Assembly: GCA_005805045.1 (NCBI GenBank)
Contig: SYNW01000114.1
Span: 1-5,291 of the forward strand
Origin: Actinomycetota bacterium
Lineage (GTDB): Bacteria > Actinomycetota > Acidimicrobiia > Acidimicrobiales > Ilumatobacteraceae
Direction of reading: 5' to 3'
DNA: 5,291 nucleotides
The stretch's first letter is position 1. Each line of letters begins with the position of its first letter. Positions 5,238-5,291 of the stretch are shown piece after piece. A program made the translations under genes and the position numbers. The notes under the pieces were generated by a model. That model worked only from the letters and a program-made list of their open reading frames with translations, was not told where the DNA came from and searched no databases.

Positions 5238-5291
5238 GGAAACGATGACTACAAAACAGATTTTTTTCAATCTGGTCATCGTGGACTTTCC
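5238..5291 (+). other. Long bulged hairpin reaching the right edge
   Basis: Three nested helices line up: GGAAA (5238-5242) with TTTCC (5287-5291), CGATGAC (5243-5249) with GTCATCG (5275-5281), and CAGATT (5257-5262) with AATCTG (5269-5274). The loop is TTTTTC. One-sided bulges are TACAAAA (5250-5256) on the left arm and TGGAC (5282-5286) on the right. That is 18 Watson-Crick pairs. The last helix ends exactly at the window edge, so the structure may continue. The T7 run at 5261-5267 partly lies in the loop and is not a terminator tail. Confidence 0.52.

Larger units (their letters stand above)
4966..5291 (+). ncRNA. Probable rRNA operon leader (pre-16S 5' leader), cut by the right edge
   Basis: These 326 bases downstream of the promoter hold no supported coding sequence. 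They do hold six or more hairpins and one boxA-like motif, the usual content of a pre-rRNA leader: antitermination signals first, then processing and folding elements. In mycobacterial rrn leaders a boxA-like motif likewise follows a promoter and short hairpins. The beginning of 16S rRNA (the conserved GAGTTTGATCCTGGCTC) is not found on either strand, so the gene must start beyond 5291 if the reading is right. Alternatives are a structured small RNA or the leader of a different stable RNA. The separate elements are listed individually. Confidence 0.5.

Noticed and set aside
4800..5291. CRISPR array, insertion sequence or attachment site
   Set aside because: No regularly spaced direct repeats, terminal inverted repeats with a transposase, or tRNA gene are present; the inverted repeats are RNA-type hairpins.

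Overview
The window reads as a stretch of an actinobacterial chromosome of moderate G+C (about half by eye). The lineage call is an inference. It rests on the argF-argR-argH order, actinobacterial-looking protein sequences, frequent GTG starts, a soluble P450 of the actinobacterial type, and an rRNA-type promoter and leader laid out much as in mycobacteria (promoter, hairpins, boxA-like motif). The lower G+C would suit a freshwater or marine lineage such as Acidimicrobiia, but nothing here proves that.

Positions 1-3577 carry four same-strand genes. The 3' part of argF (ornithine carbamoyltransferase) overlaps argR (arginine repressor) by 4 bases. argR overlaps argH (argininosuccinate lyase) by 8 bases. 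tyrS (tyrosyl-tRNA synthetase) follows argH after 16 bases. The first three are the late arginine pathway and its regulator. argG, which makes the ArgH substrate and lies between argR and argH in mycobacteria, is not here. tyrS is a housekeeping gene with no Shine-Dalgarno sequence. A good -10 hexamer ends 6 bases before its GTG, so it may have its own leaderless transcript.

Positions 3594-4799, on the minus strand, encode a complete soluble cytochrome P450 of 401 residues. It runs convergently into tyrS with only 16 bases between the stop codons. No redox partner or pathway gene is in view, so its substrate is unknown.

Positions 4800-5291 hold no convincing gene but are dense in signals, all pointing right. 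In order there are a terminator-like hairpin, a T-rich stretch, a strong sigma-70-type promoter with a C-rich discriminator, two back-to-back hairpins, a boxB-like hairpin followed by a boxA-like antitermination motif, and then four further hairpins up to the right edge. This looks like the promoter and long leader of a ribosomal RNA operon whose 16S gene would begin just outside the window. The rRNA gene is not visible, so this stays an inference. The structured leader is the most interesting part of the window; the coding genes are ordinary and intact.
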